Assembly (NCBI RefSeq): GCF_030272615.1
Contig: NC_081410.1
Location: 124,836,640 to 124,900,639 of the forward strand
Direction of reading: 5' to 3'
DNA: 64,000 bases
DNA from: Cryptomeria japonica
Taxonomy: Eukaryota; Streptophyta; Pinopsida; Cupressales; Cupressaceae
How positions within the stretch are numbered: the stretch's first letter is position 1; every line of letters begins with the position of its first letter. The notes under the pieces are model-generated. The model did not search any database and was not told where the DNA came from. It saw only the letters and a program-made list of their open reading frames with translations. The position numbers and the translations under genes are program-made. Positions 37,046 to 47,390 of the stretch are shown piece after piece.

Positions 37046-39597
37046 GTTCGTATGGTGTCCTAAGGGGTCATATGGTGTCCTAAGGGATCATAAGACACCT
37101 AATGACTTCTTAGGACACCATATGACCCATAATGATACCATATGGTGTCCTAAGGGGTCATAGGACACCATATGACCCCTTTGGACATAATGTGAACTCT
37201 AACAACATGTAAGGGGTTATATGGTATCCTAAGGGGTCATAGGACAATATATGACCCGTTAGGACACCATATGACCCCTTAGGACACAATATGGTATCGT
37301 TATGGGTCGTATTGTGTCCTAAGGGGTTATATGTTGTCCTATGAGGTCATAGGACACCATATGACACCTTAGAACCCAATATGGCGTTGTTATGGGTCAT
37401 ATTGTGTTCTTAGGAGCCATATGGTGTCCTATGACCCCATAGGAAACCATATGACCCCTTAGGTGTCGTTAGGGATTATATTGTGTCTTAATAGGTTATA
37501 TGGTGTGTTATGACTCCTTAAGATGCAATATGACCCCTTAGGACACCTTATGTTGTCATTATGGGTTGTATGGTGTCCTAAGGGGTCATATGGTGTCCTA
37601 AGGGATCATAAGACACCAAATGACTGCTTAGGACACCATACAACCCATAATGACACCATATAGTTTCCTAAGGGGGTCATAGGACACCATATGGTTATGT
37701 GAACCCTAACAACATGTAAGGGGTTATATAATTTCCTAAGGGGTCATAGAACACTATATGACCGATTAGGGCACCATATGATCCCTTAGGACACCATATG
37801 ACCCATAACAACACTATATGGTGTTTTAAGGGGTCACATGGTGTCCTAAGGGGTCATCTAGTGTCCTATGACCCCTTAGGACACCATATGACCCCTTAGG
37901 TGTTGTTAGGGATCATATTGTGTCTTAACGGGTCATATAGTGTGTTATGACCCTTTAAGACATAATATGACCCCTTAGGACACCTCATGTTGTCATTATG
38001 GGTCGTATGGTGTCCTAAGGGGTCATATGGTGTCCTAAGGGATCATAAGACACCTAATGACCACTTAGGACACCATACGACCCTTAATGACACCATATGG
38101 TGTCTTAAGGGGTCATAGGACACCATATGACCCCTTAGGACACAACGTGAACCCTAACAACACGTAAGGGGTTATATGGTGTCCTAAGGGGTCATAGGAC
38201 ACTATATGACCCATTAGGACACCATATGACCTCTTAGGATAGAATATGGTGTAGTTATGGGTCGTATGGTGGTGTCCTATGGGGTCATAAGACACAATAT
38301 GACCCCTTAGAACACAATCTGGTGTCGTATGACCCCTTAGGACACCATATGACCCCTTAGGTGTCATTAGGGATCATATTGTACCTTAACAGTTCATATG
38401 GTGTGTTATGACCCCTTAAGACACAATATGACCCCTTAGGACACCTTATGTTGTCATTATGGGTCATATGGTGTCGTAAGAGGTCATATGGTGTTATATG
38501 GGATCATAAGACACCTAATGACCACTTAGGAAACCATACGACCCATAATGACACCATATGGTGTCCTGAGGGATCATATAGTGTGCTAAGGTGTCATAGG
38601 ACACCATATGACCCCTTAGGACACAATGTGAACCCTAACAATATGTAAAGGGTTATTTGGTATCCTAATGGGTCATATGACACTATATGACCCATTAGGA
38701 CACTATATGACCCCTTACACACCATATGACCCATAACAACACTATATGGTGTTATAAGGGCTCACATGGTGTCCTAAGGGGTCATTTAGTGTCCTATGAC
38801 CCCTTAGGACACCATATGACCCCTTAGGATACCATATCACCCCTTAGGACACAATATGGTATCGTTATGGGTTGTATGGTGTCCTAAGGGGCCATATGGT
38901 GTCCTATCACCCCTTAGGACACCTTATGACCCCTTAGGACACAATATGGTGTCGTTATGGGTCGTATGTTGTCCTAAGGGGTCATATGGTGTCCTATGGG
39001 GTAATAGGACACCATATGACCCATTAGGTGTCGTTAGGGATCATATTGTGTCTTAACAAGTCGTATGGTGTGTTATGACCCCTTAAGACACCATATGACC
39101 TCTTAGGATACCTTATGTTGTCATTATGGGTCGTATGGTGTCCTAAGGGGTCATATGGTGTCCTAAGGGATCATCGGACATGATAAGACCATACTAACAC
39201 CATATGGTGTACTAGGGGGTCATATGGTGTCCTAAGGGGTCATAAGACACCATATGAACCATACTGACACCATATGGTGTACTAAGGGGTCATACGGTGT
39301 CCTAAGGGGTCATAGGACACCATATGACCCCTAACAACACCTAAGGGGTCATATGGTGTCCTATGACCCAATAAGACACCATATGGTGTCGTTATGGGTT
39401 GTATGGTATCCTAAAGGGTCATATGGTGTCCTATGAGCACTTAGGACAACATATGGCATCGTTATGGGTCCTATGGTAACCTAAGAGGTCATACGGTGTC
39501 CTATGACCCCTCAAGACACCATATGACCCCTTAGGTGTCGTTAGGGGTCATATTATGTCCTAAGGGGTCATATGGTGTCCTATGACCCCTTAGGACC
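37046..39597. repeat. Palindromic minisatellite, right part
   Basis: Same units and higher-order phrases as 21341-24008: TTATGTTGTCATTATGGG near 37546, 37983, 38443 and 39108. The array ends abruptly in purine-rich sequence. Together the two parts make about 5.2 kb. Confidence 0.95.
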
Positions 39598-39877
39598 TAG
39601 AGAGAGGAGGGAGTGAGGAAGAAACTGAGGAAAGAGGTGAGAGAGAGAATTTTATGGGTGTAAGGATGGAGAGGGAGATAGCTTGATGGATAGGAGAACA
39701 AGGGAATTGTGAGAGCTAGATAAGGGAGGGACAAAGAAGAGTATGTATCTATAAGAATGAAGAGCCCAAGAAGAGGTAAGGGGAGAGAGAATATGAGATC
39801 TAGTTCATAGAGAGAGATGGAACTATGAGGGAAGGGAGATAAAGAAGGGAGAGGTAAGATGGGGGTTTCTATGTACA
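39598..39877. repeat. Purine-rich (GA) tract
   Basis: About 280 bp of GAGAGAGG/GAGGGAG-like sequence on the plus strand. A shorter purine-rich tract (21301-21340) lies at the opposite edge of the minisatellite, so the array has GA-rich shoulders on both sides. Confidence 0.75.
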
Positions 39878-40105
39878 CATTTGGTACTCTCCCTATTTGG
39901 CACACACCAAATGTGGAATATGGACCACATTTGGCACGCGCCAAATGGGAAAACCCATTCATCACATTTGGCGCATGCCAAATAGGGCGAACGCCATATT
40001 TGGTGCACGCCAATTAGGGCGAGCGCCATATTTGGTGCACGCCAATTAGGGTGAGCGCCATATTTGGCGCATGCCAAATGATCCACTTTGGGAAACACCA
40101 AACCT
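39878..40105. repeat. Cluster of CATTTGGC...GCCAAATG palindromes
   Basis: At least six near-palindromes of the type CATTTGGCGCATGCCAAATG, or their halves, spaced by about 30-40 bp. Several are followed by AGGGCGARCGCCATA. They match in theme the hairpin at 21071-21114. Such clusters could be binding sites for an element-encoded protein, as the subterminal repeats of other TIR transposons are; that is inference. Confidence 0.85.
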
Positions 40106-40936
40106 ATGAGTTGGATTTTCCTTGGGCATCCAACCCAAAGGTTTGGATGACCATTTCAGGCTAGAGATGTGTTTTTATTAGAACATTGAAAATTTTGACA
40201 TATTTTTGGTCGTGCTCTCCATTAAGTTTGCACATGTTTCAATGAAGTTAAAAAAATACCATGGTAAAATTGAGCTCCATCTTAGCTATCCAACAATGTA
40301 ATTTATTTCAAATTTTGATTTCGTTTAGTCTTTCATCTATAATTTCTTTTGTCAGTGTGTCTGTTTTTTGTCAAAAACCAACATGCACTATTTTGGGTAT
40401 AGATTTTTACACGTTCATCAGATTTTTAAAAAACTTACATTTTTAGAAACTAGACTCCATTCTATAGAATTTTTTTTAAAAAAAAAGTTTTGATTTTTGA
40501 TTAGTTTTCAATGATTTTAGGGGGGAGCACGCTCAAATTTCTGTTTTTCAGGATGTGTTCACTTCGAAAATTAGTAAAAAATCATATACTCATTAAAAAA
40601 TTAGCTGAAAAATCTGGCATAAACTACAAGGTGTTAGCTAATTTCTCACCAAAGCGATTTTAAAAATTCAAAAAAAAAGGTAACATTTTAGGGGGGCCAC
40701 AACAGATGCTATGTTATGTTTTTTGCATAAAAATAGGACCACTTTTTGTGGCCCTCCTTTTTGAAGCCCTTAATCTCCACCATTTTCAAAACAAATTTGT
40801 AGTTTAGAAAGTAGACTTGAAGCACTCTGACTATTGTTCTTGTTGCATCTTCAAATTTGGAGTGTAATTAGGTTCAATTTTTTGTTCAAGTTCAGACTTT
40901 GCTGATTTCAAAAAAAAAAAAAAAGTGGCATCTTAA
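40106..40936. other. Subterminal non-coding stretch of the TIR element
   Basis: AT-rich, with A/T runs and no convincing ORF. It ends with a 15-base A run and GGCATCTTAAGACGCC, a near-palindrome immediately inside the right TIR. The left end also has a hairpin just inside its TIR. Confidence 0.5.
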
Positions 40937-40973
40937 GACGCCCTTTTGGTACCACAACTTGGTGCACATACGC
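40937..40973 (-). repeat. Right terminal inverted repeat
   Basis: Its reverse complement starts GCGTATGTGCACC and matches 11981-12017 at 32 of 37 positions. RT coding of the host element resumes immediately outside it. Confidence 0.85.
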
Positions 40974-40977
40974 CAAC

Positions 40978-41535
40978 TAAGACTTCATTTACAAGCCTTT
41001 GAAAGGTAATAGGTGCATTGGTGAGGCCAAAAGGAACCACCAACCACTCATAAAGGATTGCATTGGTTCTAAATGTTGTCTTCCATTCATCACCAGGTCT
41101 GATTCTTATCTGATGATAACCAGACTTCAATTCCACCTTTGGGAAGTAGCATGGTCCACCTAGATTGTCCAATAGGTCCTCTATCCTTAGCATGGGAAAC
41201 CAATATCTTATGGAGATCTTAGTAATTTCTCTTGAGTCAGTGCACATCCTCCATTTTCCTCCTTTTTTAGGCACTAGAACAGTGGGAACAACACAAGAAC
41301 TCACACTCTTTTTAATAAACCCTTTGTCTAAGAGTTCTTGCACTTGTTTGGCAATCACCTTATTTTGGCTAGGTGTCATTTTATAAGCAGCTTTGTTAGG
41401 TAGATTTGCCCTAGGTATCAAGTCCATTTGGTGATTAACATCCCTCATTAGAGGCAAAGAATTAGGCATATCATCTCCTATAACCTTTGCATATTGATTC
41501 AATAAACCTTGCACTTCTAGAGGCACTTCACTCAT
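40978..41535 (-). pseudogene. Chromovirus RT, first half
   Basis: Reads LPNKAAYKMTPSQNKVIAKQ, LDKGFIKKSVSSCVVPTVLV, MCTDSREITKI, VELKSGYHQIRIRPGDEWKT, VVPFGLTNAPITFQRLVNEVL. In the first catalytic motif, normally IDLKSGYHQ, the Asp has become Glu. The frame then runs 14 codons into the TIR before a stop. A one-frame relation to the protease upstream is broken near 41565. Confidence 0.9.
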
Positions 41536-41564
41536 TGGATCTACCTTATCTTCATCTTTAGGTT

Positions 41565-42010
41565 TTAGCCCTGATTACCTTCTTGTTTTAACACTTTAAG
41601 GAACTCTTTTCCACTCATCAACATAACACTTGACCCTACTTTTTTTTCCTCCTTTGGATCAGGTAATGGATCCATTTGATACTTCTTACCATTCTTGGTG
41701 ATGAGATAACTATTCTTTTCTCCATCATGACAGGCTTTCACATTGTATTGCCATGGATGGCCCAAGAGCAGATGATAGGAATCCATAGGCAATATGTCAC
41801 ATAGAATTTTGTCTTTGTATTCACCAATTTCAAAGTCCACCCATGCTTGTTCATCAACTAAGACATGTTGACACTGGTTGACCCATGATACCTTATAGGG
41901 AGTGAGATGAGGCAATCTTTTCAGTTTGAGCTTATCCACCATTTCAATCAAGACAATATTCTTTGTGGAACCTCAATCCATAATCACCTTACAAATTTTT
42001 CCATGTGGCT
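41565..42010 (-). pseudogene. Chromovirus protease (decayed)
   Basis: The active-site motif reads VIMD, then a TGA stop, then GSTKNIV; relatives have DGGS here, so Gly has become a stop at the catalytic site. The downstream part is well kept (KLKRLPHLTPYKVSWVNQ, ILPMDSYHLLLGHPWQYN), which is the C-terminal retropepsin motif of plant chromoviruses. Confidence 0.85.
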
Positions 42011-42199
42011 TACAAGTGGTCCTAAATAGAATTTTCCTTCATGGTGGCTCTTGAGCTTGAGTTATCTTTAACGATGTTCTTCTCATCATCAAATTTTCCC
42101 CATCTGTCACTGGCCCTGCCTTGCTGATTGGAGAGGTCTCACTTTGAGTGTCCTCCTCTTGCACTAAATGACTCTTTCTCTCACTCATGTATAAACTAG

Positions 42200-43254
42200 A
42201 TGAACTTGAGGCTTTTCTTGGGCACCTACTCATGGTATGTACAACTTGGTTGTAGTGGTAACACCTACCAGTGAAGGTTGTATTTCCTCTCCCTAAGATT
42301 CCAAACCTGCCTCTAAAATTGCTTCTCCCTCTAAAGGATCCTAAATATGTCCCTCTTTGAGAGTCCCCACTTCCTTCTTGGTTTTGATGCTCTTCATTTC
42401 TTGAAGCACTCTACCCTCTGCCAAAGGTTCCTCTACCCTTGAATTTCTTACCACCTCTATGCTTTTGATTTTTCTCACTTCTCCTTTTGATCTTTTCCTT
42501 TGCCCTTAATGCCAACTGAAAACACTTGTGAATAGTGTCTGGTGTGAGGATGATTATTTCATCTTATATGATTTGCCTAAGACCATTCATGTATCTGGCC
42601 AATTTCTCCACTTCATTCTCATGTTTCCTAGGCCTCAAATTTAATTTATGGAATTCCTCAGTGTATGCATTGACATCTAGTTCTCCTTGTTTCAAATTTT
42701 GTAGTCTCTTGTGGATTTGAACTTCATAATCCCCTGGTAGGAATTGAGCTTTAATACTTATCTTCATACACTCCCATGAAGTTATCTTTTTCTTACCTAC
42801 CTTTATCCTTTCTTCTTGCATCATGTTCCACCAAACTAGGGTGGATCCCCTCAATCTTGACTTGGCTACATTTACTCTTCTCTCCTCTGCTATCTCCTTA
42901 TAATCAAAATGATTACTATCCAATCTAATAACTCCTCTCCATTGAGATTTCCTCCATAGGTGGGTAATCCATCCAAATTATCCTTGCAGATGGATTTGAC
43001 TACATCCAAGAATAGTTTTTGGTCTTGAGGCATTGCTATTATTGTCTGGTCCTCCTCATCTTCCACTTCTTCATCTGTCTCATCTCCCCATTTTGTCTTA
43101 ACCTTCTCCTTCTCCTTCTTAGCATCTCGGGTCCCTTTATTTTTTCCCGAGCCTTCAATTCTTCTAACATCTTTGTCACCATTTTTCAGATGGCTTCTTG
43201 AGGCATTGCCTTTGGATGCATTAAACTTGCTTCTGATTCCTCACATTCTGACAT
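42200..43254 (-). pseudogene. Chromovirus gag (decayed)
   Basis: A Met at 43254 (MSECEESEASL) lies 21 bases after the PBS. Then come an acidic/Lys-rich stretch, LPTYGGNLNGEELLDW, RVNVAKSRLRGSTLVWWNMM, CMKISIKAQFLPGDYE and VNAYTEEFHKLNLR, the typical capsid motifs. A zinc knuckle near 42240-42270 reads CYHYNQVVHTMSRC, in which the second Cys is Tyr and the usual Gly is Val, so it could not hold zinc. Several frameshifts and stops interrupt the gene. Confidence 0.85.
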
Positions 43255-43274
43255 ACACCAATCTTTCAAAGGGT

Positions 43275-43287
43275 GGCTCTAATACCA
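43275..43287 (-). promoter_or_regulatory. Primer binding site of the split chromovirus
   Basis: On the minus strand TGGTATTAGAGCC, one change from the tRNA-iMet complement TGGTATCAGAGCC. It lies 6 bases inside the LTR. Confidence 0.8.
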
Positions 43288-43293
43288 CTCTGA

Positions 43294-44232
43294 TGCAGAG
43301 ATTCTTGGAGTTGCTCTCAGTCACCTAGTTGTCTTTCTTGTTCTTTCCAACCTTCTAACTCCTCAATCCCATCCAATGGTACTTGGTAAGGGTTCTTCTA
43401 GTTATACCTCCAAGGTATAGCCACAAATGTTTCACAACAATGCATCCTATTGAGGATTCCACCTCAATCCCTATCACACCTTCCCAATGCTCCAACAACC
43501 TTTGCAAAGGATCTTTATTCACAAACTTGTTCCATGAGTGTAAATGAAGTTGACATAGTTTCTTTGGTGTCTTCTAAAGGTTTTATCACTTTTAAACCCA
43601 TCACCAAGCCTTCTCAAGCTCACTTTGTCTATACCGGGCTCCAAACAGACCTAATTCAATTAGGCATCTTTTTACTATTTTCAGGGCTTAAGTTCACAAC
43701 TACCCACACAAGGCCCCAAAAAAATTACATTTGTGAGTACCCTTTTCCTAGTTGCATACAATATTGTAAAATAGCATATGGGTTCTCCGTACACATGGGG
43801 TTTCTAGAACTATCCTATTTTTAAGGGTTTCAGGGCTACCCGAGTGACTTACAAACTTGGCCTTAGAAAGCTTCACTAGTCAAAACTTCTGTACAAAATA
43901 ATTAGGGATTCTTAAAGGGCATTCAAGGGGGTCTCCAAACATGTATCAACTTTGGCTCTACCAATCCATGTGTGCTCTAAAAATCCACATCTTTTGTTGT
44001 TCTAGTCTCACCAACTCCTAGCTGTGAGCCTAGGGTATCATTGTAAAACCACCAAAAAGGTCTGCAAAGCCAAAAAACCTATACTAAACATATTTACAGA
44101 CCCTTACCTATCATTCCACTGGATTTTAACCAGTGCCATCAGTGGGTGCTCAAGTTAGAGCCATTTATTGCTTAAACCCTAGCCTACAAGGGTTTTGTAC
44201 CTAGTTCACAGAGAATGGTTTGAATCTCTGCA
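43294..44232 (-). repeat. 5' LTR of the split chromovirus (about 939 bp)
   Basis: Bounded by a perfect 10-bp inverted repeat, TGCAGAGATT at the PBS side and AATCTCTGCA at 44223-44232. These are standard TG...CA LTR ends. The partner LTR would lie left of the Tat element, outside the window. ACTAG (44233-44237) is the expected target duplication on this side and cannot be tested here. Confidence 0.8.
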
Positions 44233-46635
44233 ACTAGACACAATCAAGCCTTGAAATATACCTTTATGGAAAGAAGATTCACCATTCCTTCATGCCCTAA
44301 AGATAGGTTCCTTTGACAAGTCCGTACTGGACCATACAACACAACAAAAAACAAGGAAAAACAATGAAAGCAGTATAAAACCAAGGTTTTCCTTACAAAC
44401 AAAACTTTCTCCGCATTCCAAACTCTTCCAACCTGTACAATGAAGTTATATTTGGATTTTAACATAATGATTCAGTTGGTTATAACCATCTTCTTCACCA
44501 CCAACAACATGAAATGCAACTTTTTGCAATGTTGCAAATGTTGCTTAGCATTTTACATCTTTTTTATCTTTAGGAGGCAACCTTGCACTCAAGTGTACTC
44601 CAAGGCTCCAAAGGCCCTCTATGCATACTAGGAGACCTAAAAAAATGCATTACACCCTTATTACATGATGACTCTATTTTTAGAGTAGTGCACCTATGAA
44701 CAACATCAACATTACATCTTTCTAGGATATCAACATCCTGGACACAACAAAAGCTTGGAGAACTCAACCATGACTTCATTAAGTCCCAAATGGTTGGTCC
44801 ACTTATTACAACATGAAATACAACATAAAAGAATTAAGAACAAACCAAAATTTGCATGGAGTGATAGGTGCCCTACACCAACTTCACTCATAGATTTGTT
44901 GATCCATAATCAACATGAAAATTTTGCTAGACACTTCATTAACATGAATTTTTTTCTATACATACTTAAAATATGACATTACACATGTGGATAATTAACC
45001 ACAACCACAATGCAATCAAGAAAATGGAATGCACAGTTATTATGAACTTGTTTGAAGCCAATGATTCCATACTCATAATATTTTAGAAAACTTACAAGTA
45101 AATAATGCACAAGTGCCAAACAAAACTTGGCTAATGCGTGGATAAGTTTGTGAATTCTAACGGCTGACAACGTGCAGTTACTCAGCTAATGCTGCTCCTG
45201 TAGGTAGGCTTTTATTTTATTTTTCTATGGGTTTTGCAAGTTTCTGTTTGATTGAAATTTTTAGGGCATTGATTATTAAGTATAACGTTTTTATTCATTG
45301 GCTGATTGTGTTCGCAGTTTTAGGGCACTTAGAATTTTCACAATAACTTTGTAGGTTAATCGTGTTCACATTTTTTGAGGCACTTAAGATTTTCATGGTA
45401 ACTTAGTATGTGATGTTGTCTGCAATCTTGCACTTTCTAATGGTTATATGCATTCCTACATTCCTTGATTTCAGTAGCTACTCTTTGCATTTTACATAGA
45501 GGGTATTTGTGGTGTAACACTTTTTAAGTTTTCTTCCGTGAGATCATCTTTTGTTTGTTCCTGCATTTTGGTGTTGTATTGGGCATTGAATATGTCTGTG
45601 AAGAGTATCAACCATTTGCAAGGTTTCTTCAGAGTTCCTCAACCATCTATTGCCTACTACCATGGATTCTTCTAGCATGGAGTTCGTTGTGTCAACAAAC
45701 CATCAACTTGGTTTATTAATTTCCAATATTTATCATACAATTTTAAGCATTTGCCCCCTTGATTTTTGGTAAATTTGCAATTTATAAATGTGGATTGTGC
45801 TTGCCATGGGATGAAATTGTTTACTCATTTTGCTAGGAACCTGGGTTTTGATTATTTTTTCATTTTTTCCAATATTATGGCATTTACGTCAGAAGGACTT
45901 GAATCAAATAATTTGGGAAGGTGAAAAGGCCCTTTATTCAAATTGAAAATTTATTTAGCAATTACATACTAGATATAAAAGAAACACCACATGAGAAGGA
46001 CATAATGCAAGTGATTTACCTTGTGGAAAACTGAATTAGGAAAAAACTCTAATAAATAATCTATCATCATCAATATACTAGTAAGATCCCCTCCAGGAAG
46101 AAACTCTAGTCACCTTATAAAATTCAAACGTGTCCTCACTTCTCCAGGTAATTTTGTCTTACTTGTAACATAGTGAATTACTAAAATTATGAGTTCATTC
46201 CATTCTCAAGGATCACTATGAACACCTTAAGGAACCCTCTCACTTATATAGAAGGTGTTAATTTTAGTGATCAGAAGTAATAATAAAACTCAGAAATAAA
46301 CAATACAAGCAAAAACACAAGGCAACACACACAGATTACCCTAGGAAAACCTCTAGATTGGAGGAAAAACCCAGCATTAAGTTCAAATAAAAACTTTCAA
46401 TATAATGTTCGGATTACATGAGAAGATATCAGATATACTTATCTGATTGGTGACTAATCATAGTCACTAACTGAAGTCTAATGTGAAGCCCTTTGTTCAG
46501 TGCCTAATCCAATAGATGTAAATCTGACAGTTGAATGAGTTGTCCTCAATGAATCTGCTTGATTCACTCAAGTTGACTACACTTAGAATAATTTGAATGC
46601 ACAGATGATGGCGCTTATAGGGTAAGTGCAAGGTA
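44233..46635. other. Unassigned 2.4-kb stretch
   Basis: I see no convincing ORF, repeat or element end. Several ORFs of 60-75 codons lack recognisable motifs. Between 46300 and 46440 phrases such as GATTACCCTAGGAAAACCTC recall the text of some plant LTRs, but I find no paired copy or LTR ends. Confidence 0.4.
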
Positions 46636-46689
46636 ATGGGTCACAAATTGATGGAAGCCCATGCATTGGAAAACACACTCTTAGAAATA

Positions 46690-46857
46690 GGGACCCATTT
46701 TCAAAAAATGGGGGCCCATTTTTGCTTCGGGCCCCCAAGGCAAAAAGTAATGGGGGCCTATGGTGAAACTAAACGGGCCCCCATTTTGTTCTCAAATGGG
46801 GGCCTACTTGAAAATGAAACGGGGTCCCATTTTTTAAAAATGGGCCCCCATTTCTAA
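46690..46857. repeat. GGGCCCCCATTTT palindromes, left end
   Basis: About six copies of ATGGGGGCCCATTTT or GGGCCCCCATTTT in both orientations within 170 bp. The same motif lies at 53050-53130. Confidence 0.85.
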
Positions 46858-47390
46858 ATACGATTTTACCCATTTTTTTCGGGCACATTTTGTCATTTTT
46901 ACTTGCAACTGTAGTGAGAAAAGGAGATAAAAAATGAGCCCCCGTGTTGTGGACTCCATTTCAAGCCTCCACCACTATCCCAGGTACACATTCAATCATC
47001 CATTTTCACATTTTTTAATTTTTTTGTATATTTTTCCTATTTTTTGAGTATTATTTAAGTTTTTTTGGTATTATTTAAGTTTTTTTTTTTAAAGTAGCCT
47101 ATAAGTAAATTTGATTTTACATTTGTAAATTCTTAATTTTGATCTGAAATATTCTTCAATAGTTAAACCCTAAACCCTAAACCACAATCAACAAATTTAC
47201 AAATCAAAACCAAATCTAGATAGTTAACAAAACAAAATATCAAATTTACAAGATAAAAGATATCTCACAAACATCAAAACCAAAACCAAATTAAAAAAAA
47301 CCAAAACTAAATGGAAATCAAAACCAAAACCAAATTGAAACCAAACCGAAACTAAATGGATGTATCAAAACCAAAACCAAAATGAAATAT
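46858..47390. other. AT-rich stretch with short telomere-like motif and AAACCAAAAC repeats
   Basis: At 47164-47184 there are two to three AAACCCT units, the plant telomere motif, too few to imply a telomeric origin. 47260-47380 is rich in AAAACCAAAACC and related text. Confidence 0.5.

Larger units (their letters stand above)
11981..40973. mobile_element. 29-kb TIR-bounded DNA transposon-like insert, unclassified family
   Basis: The two ends (11981-12017 and 40937-40973) are inverted repeats matching at 32 of 37 positions. They sit exactly at the break in one RT domain. Inside are a plus-strand accessory ORF, a convergent minus-strand gene for a DDE-like transposase, a 360-bp tandem array, a hairpin, a palindromic minisatellite and CATTTGGC palindromes. 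A 13-kb Tekay element later entered the minisatellite, so the original length was about 16 kb. Target duplication is unclear: AACTCAAT on the left and AACTAAG on the right are only similar and could be a worn 8-9 bp duplication. The TIRs do not match CACTA ends. Whether the whole span is one element or several nested ones is not settled. Confidence 0.65.
40974..44232 (-). mobile_element. Chromovirus-like Ty3 element, right fragment (5' half)
   Basis: Reading from right to left on the minus strand: 5' LTR, PBS, gag, protease and the first half of RT, cut at the NEVL motif by the TIR element. The second half is at 10902-11980. RT, gag and protease motifs resemble the CRM/Galadriel/Tcn1 branches of plant chromoviruses, but the integrase end that would settle the clade is missing. 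Confidence 0.88.

Noticed and set aside
12019-40927. CACTT...AAGTG borders suggesting a CACTA element just inside the TIRs
   Set aside because: Only five bases match, next to A runs. No 3-bp target duplication is seen, and the longer inverted repeat lies outside them. The transposase inside is not TNP2-like.
43450-43824. 124-codon ORF inside the split chromovirus LTR
   Set aside because: It lies wholly within an LTR, on the strand opposite to the element, with no motif.
47164-47184. AAACCCT telomere-like units
   Set aside because: Two or three units can arise by chance in A/C-rich sequence.
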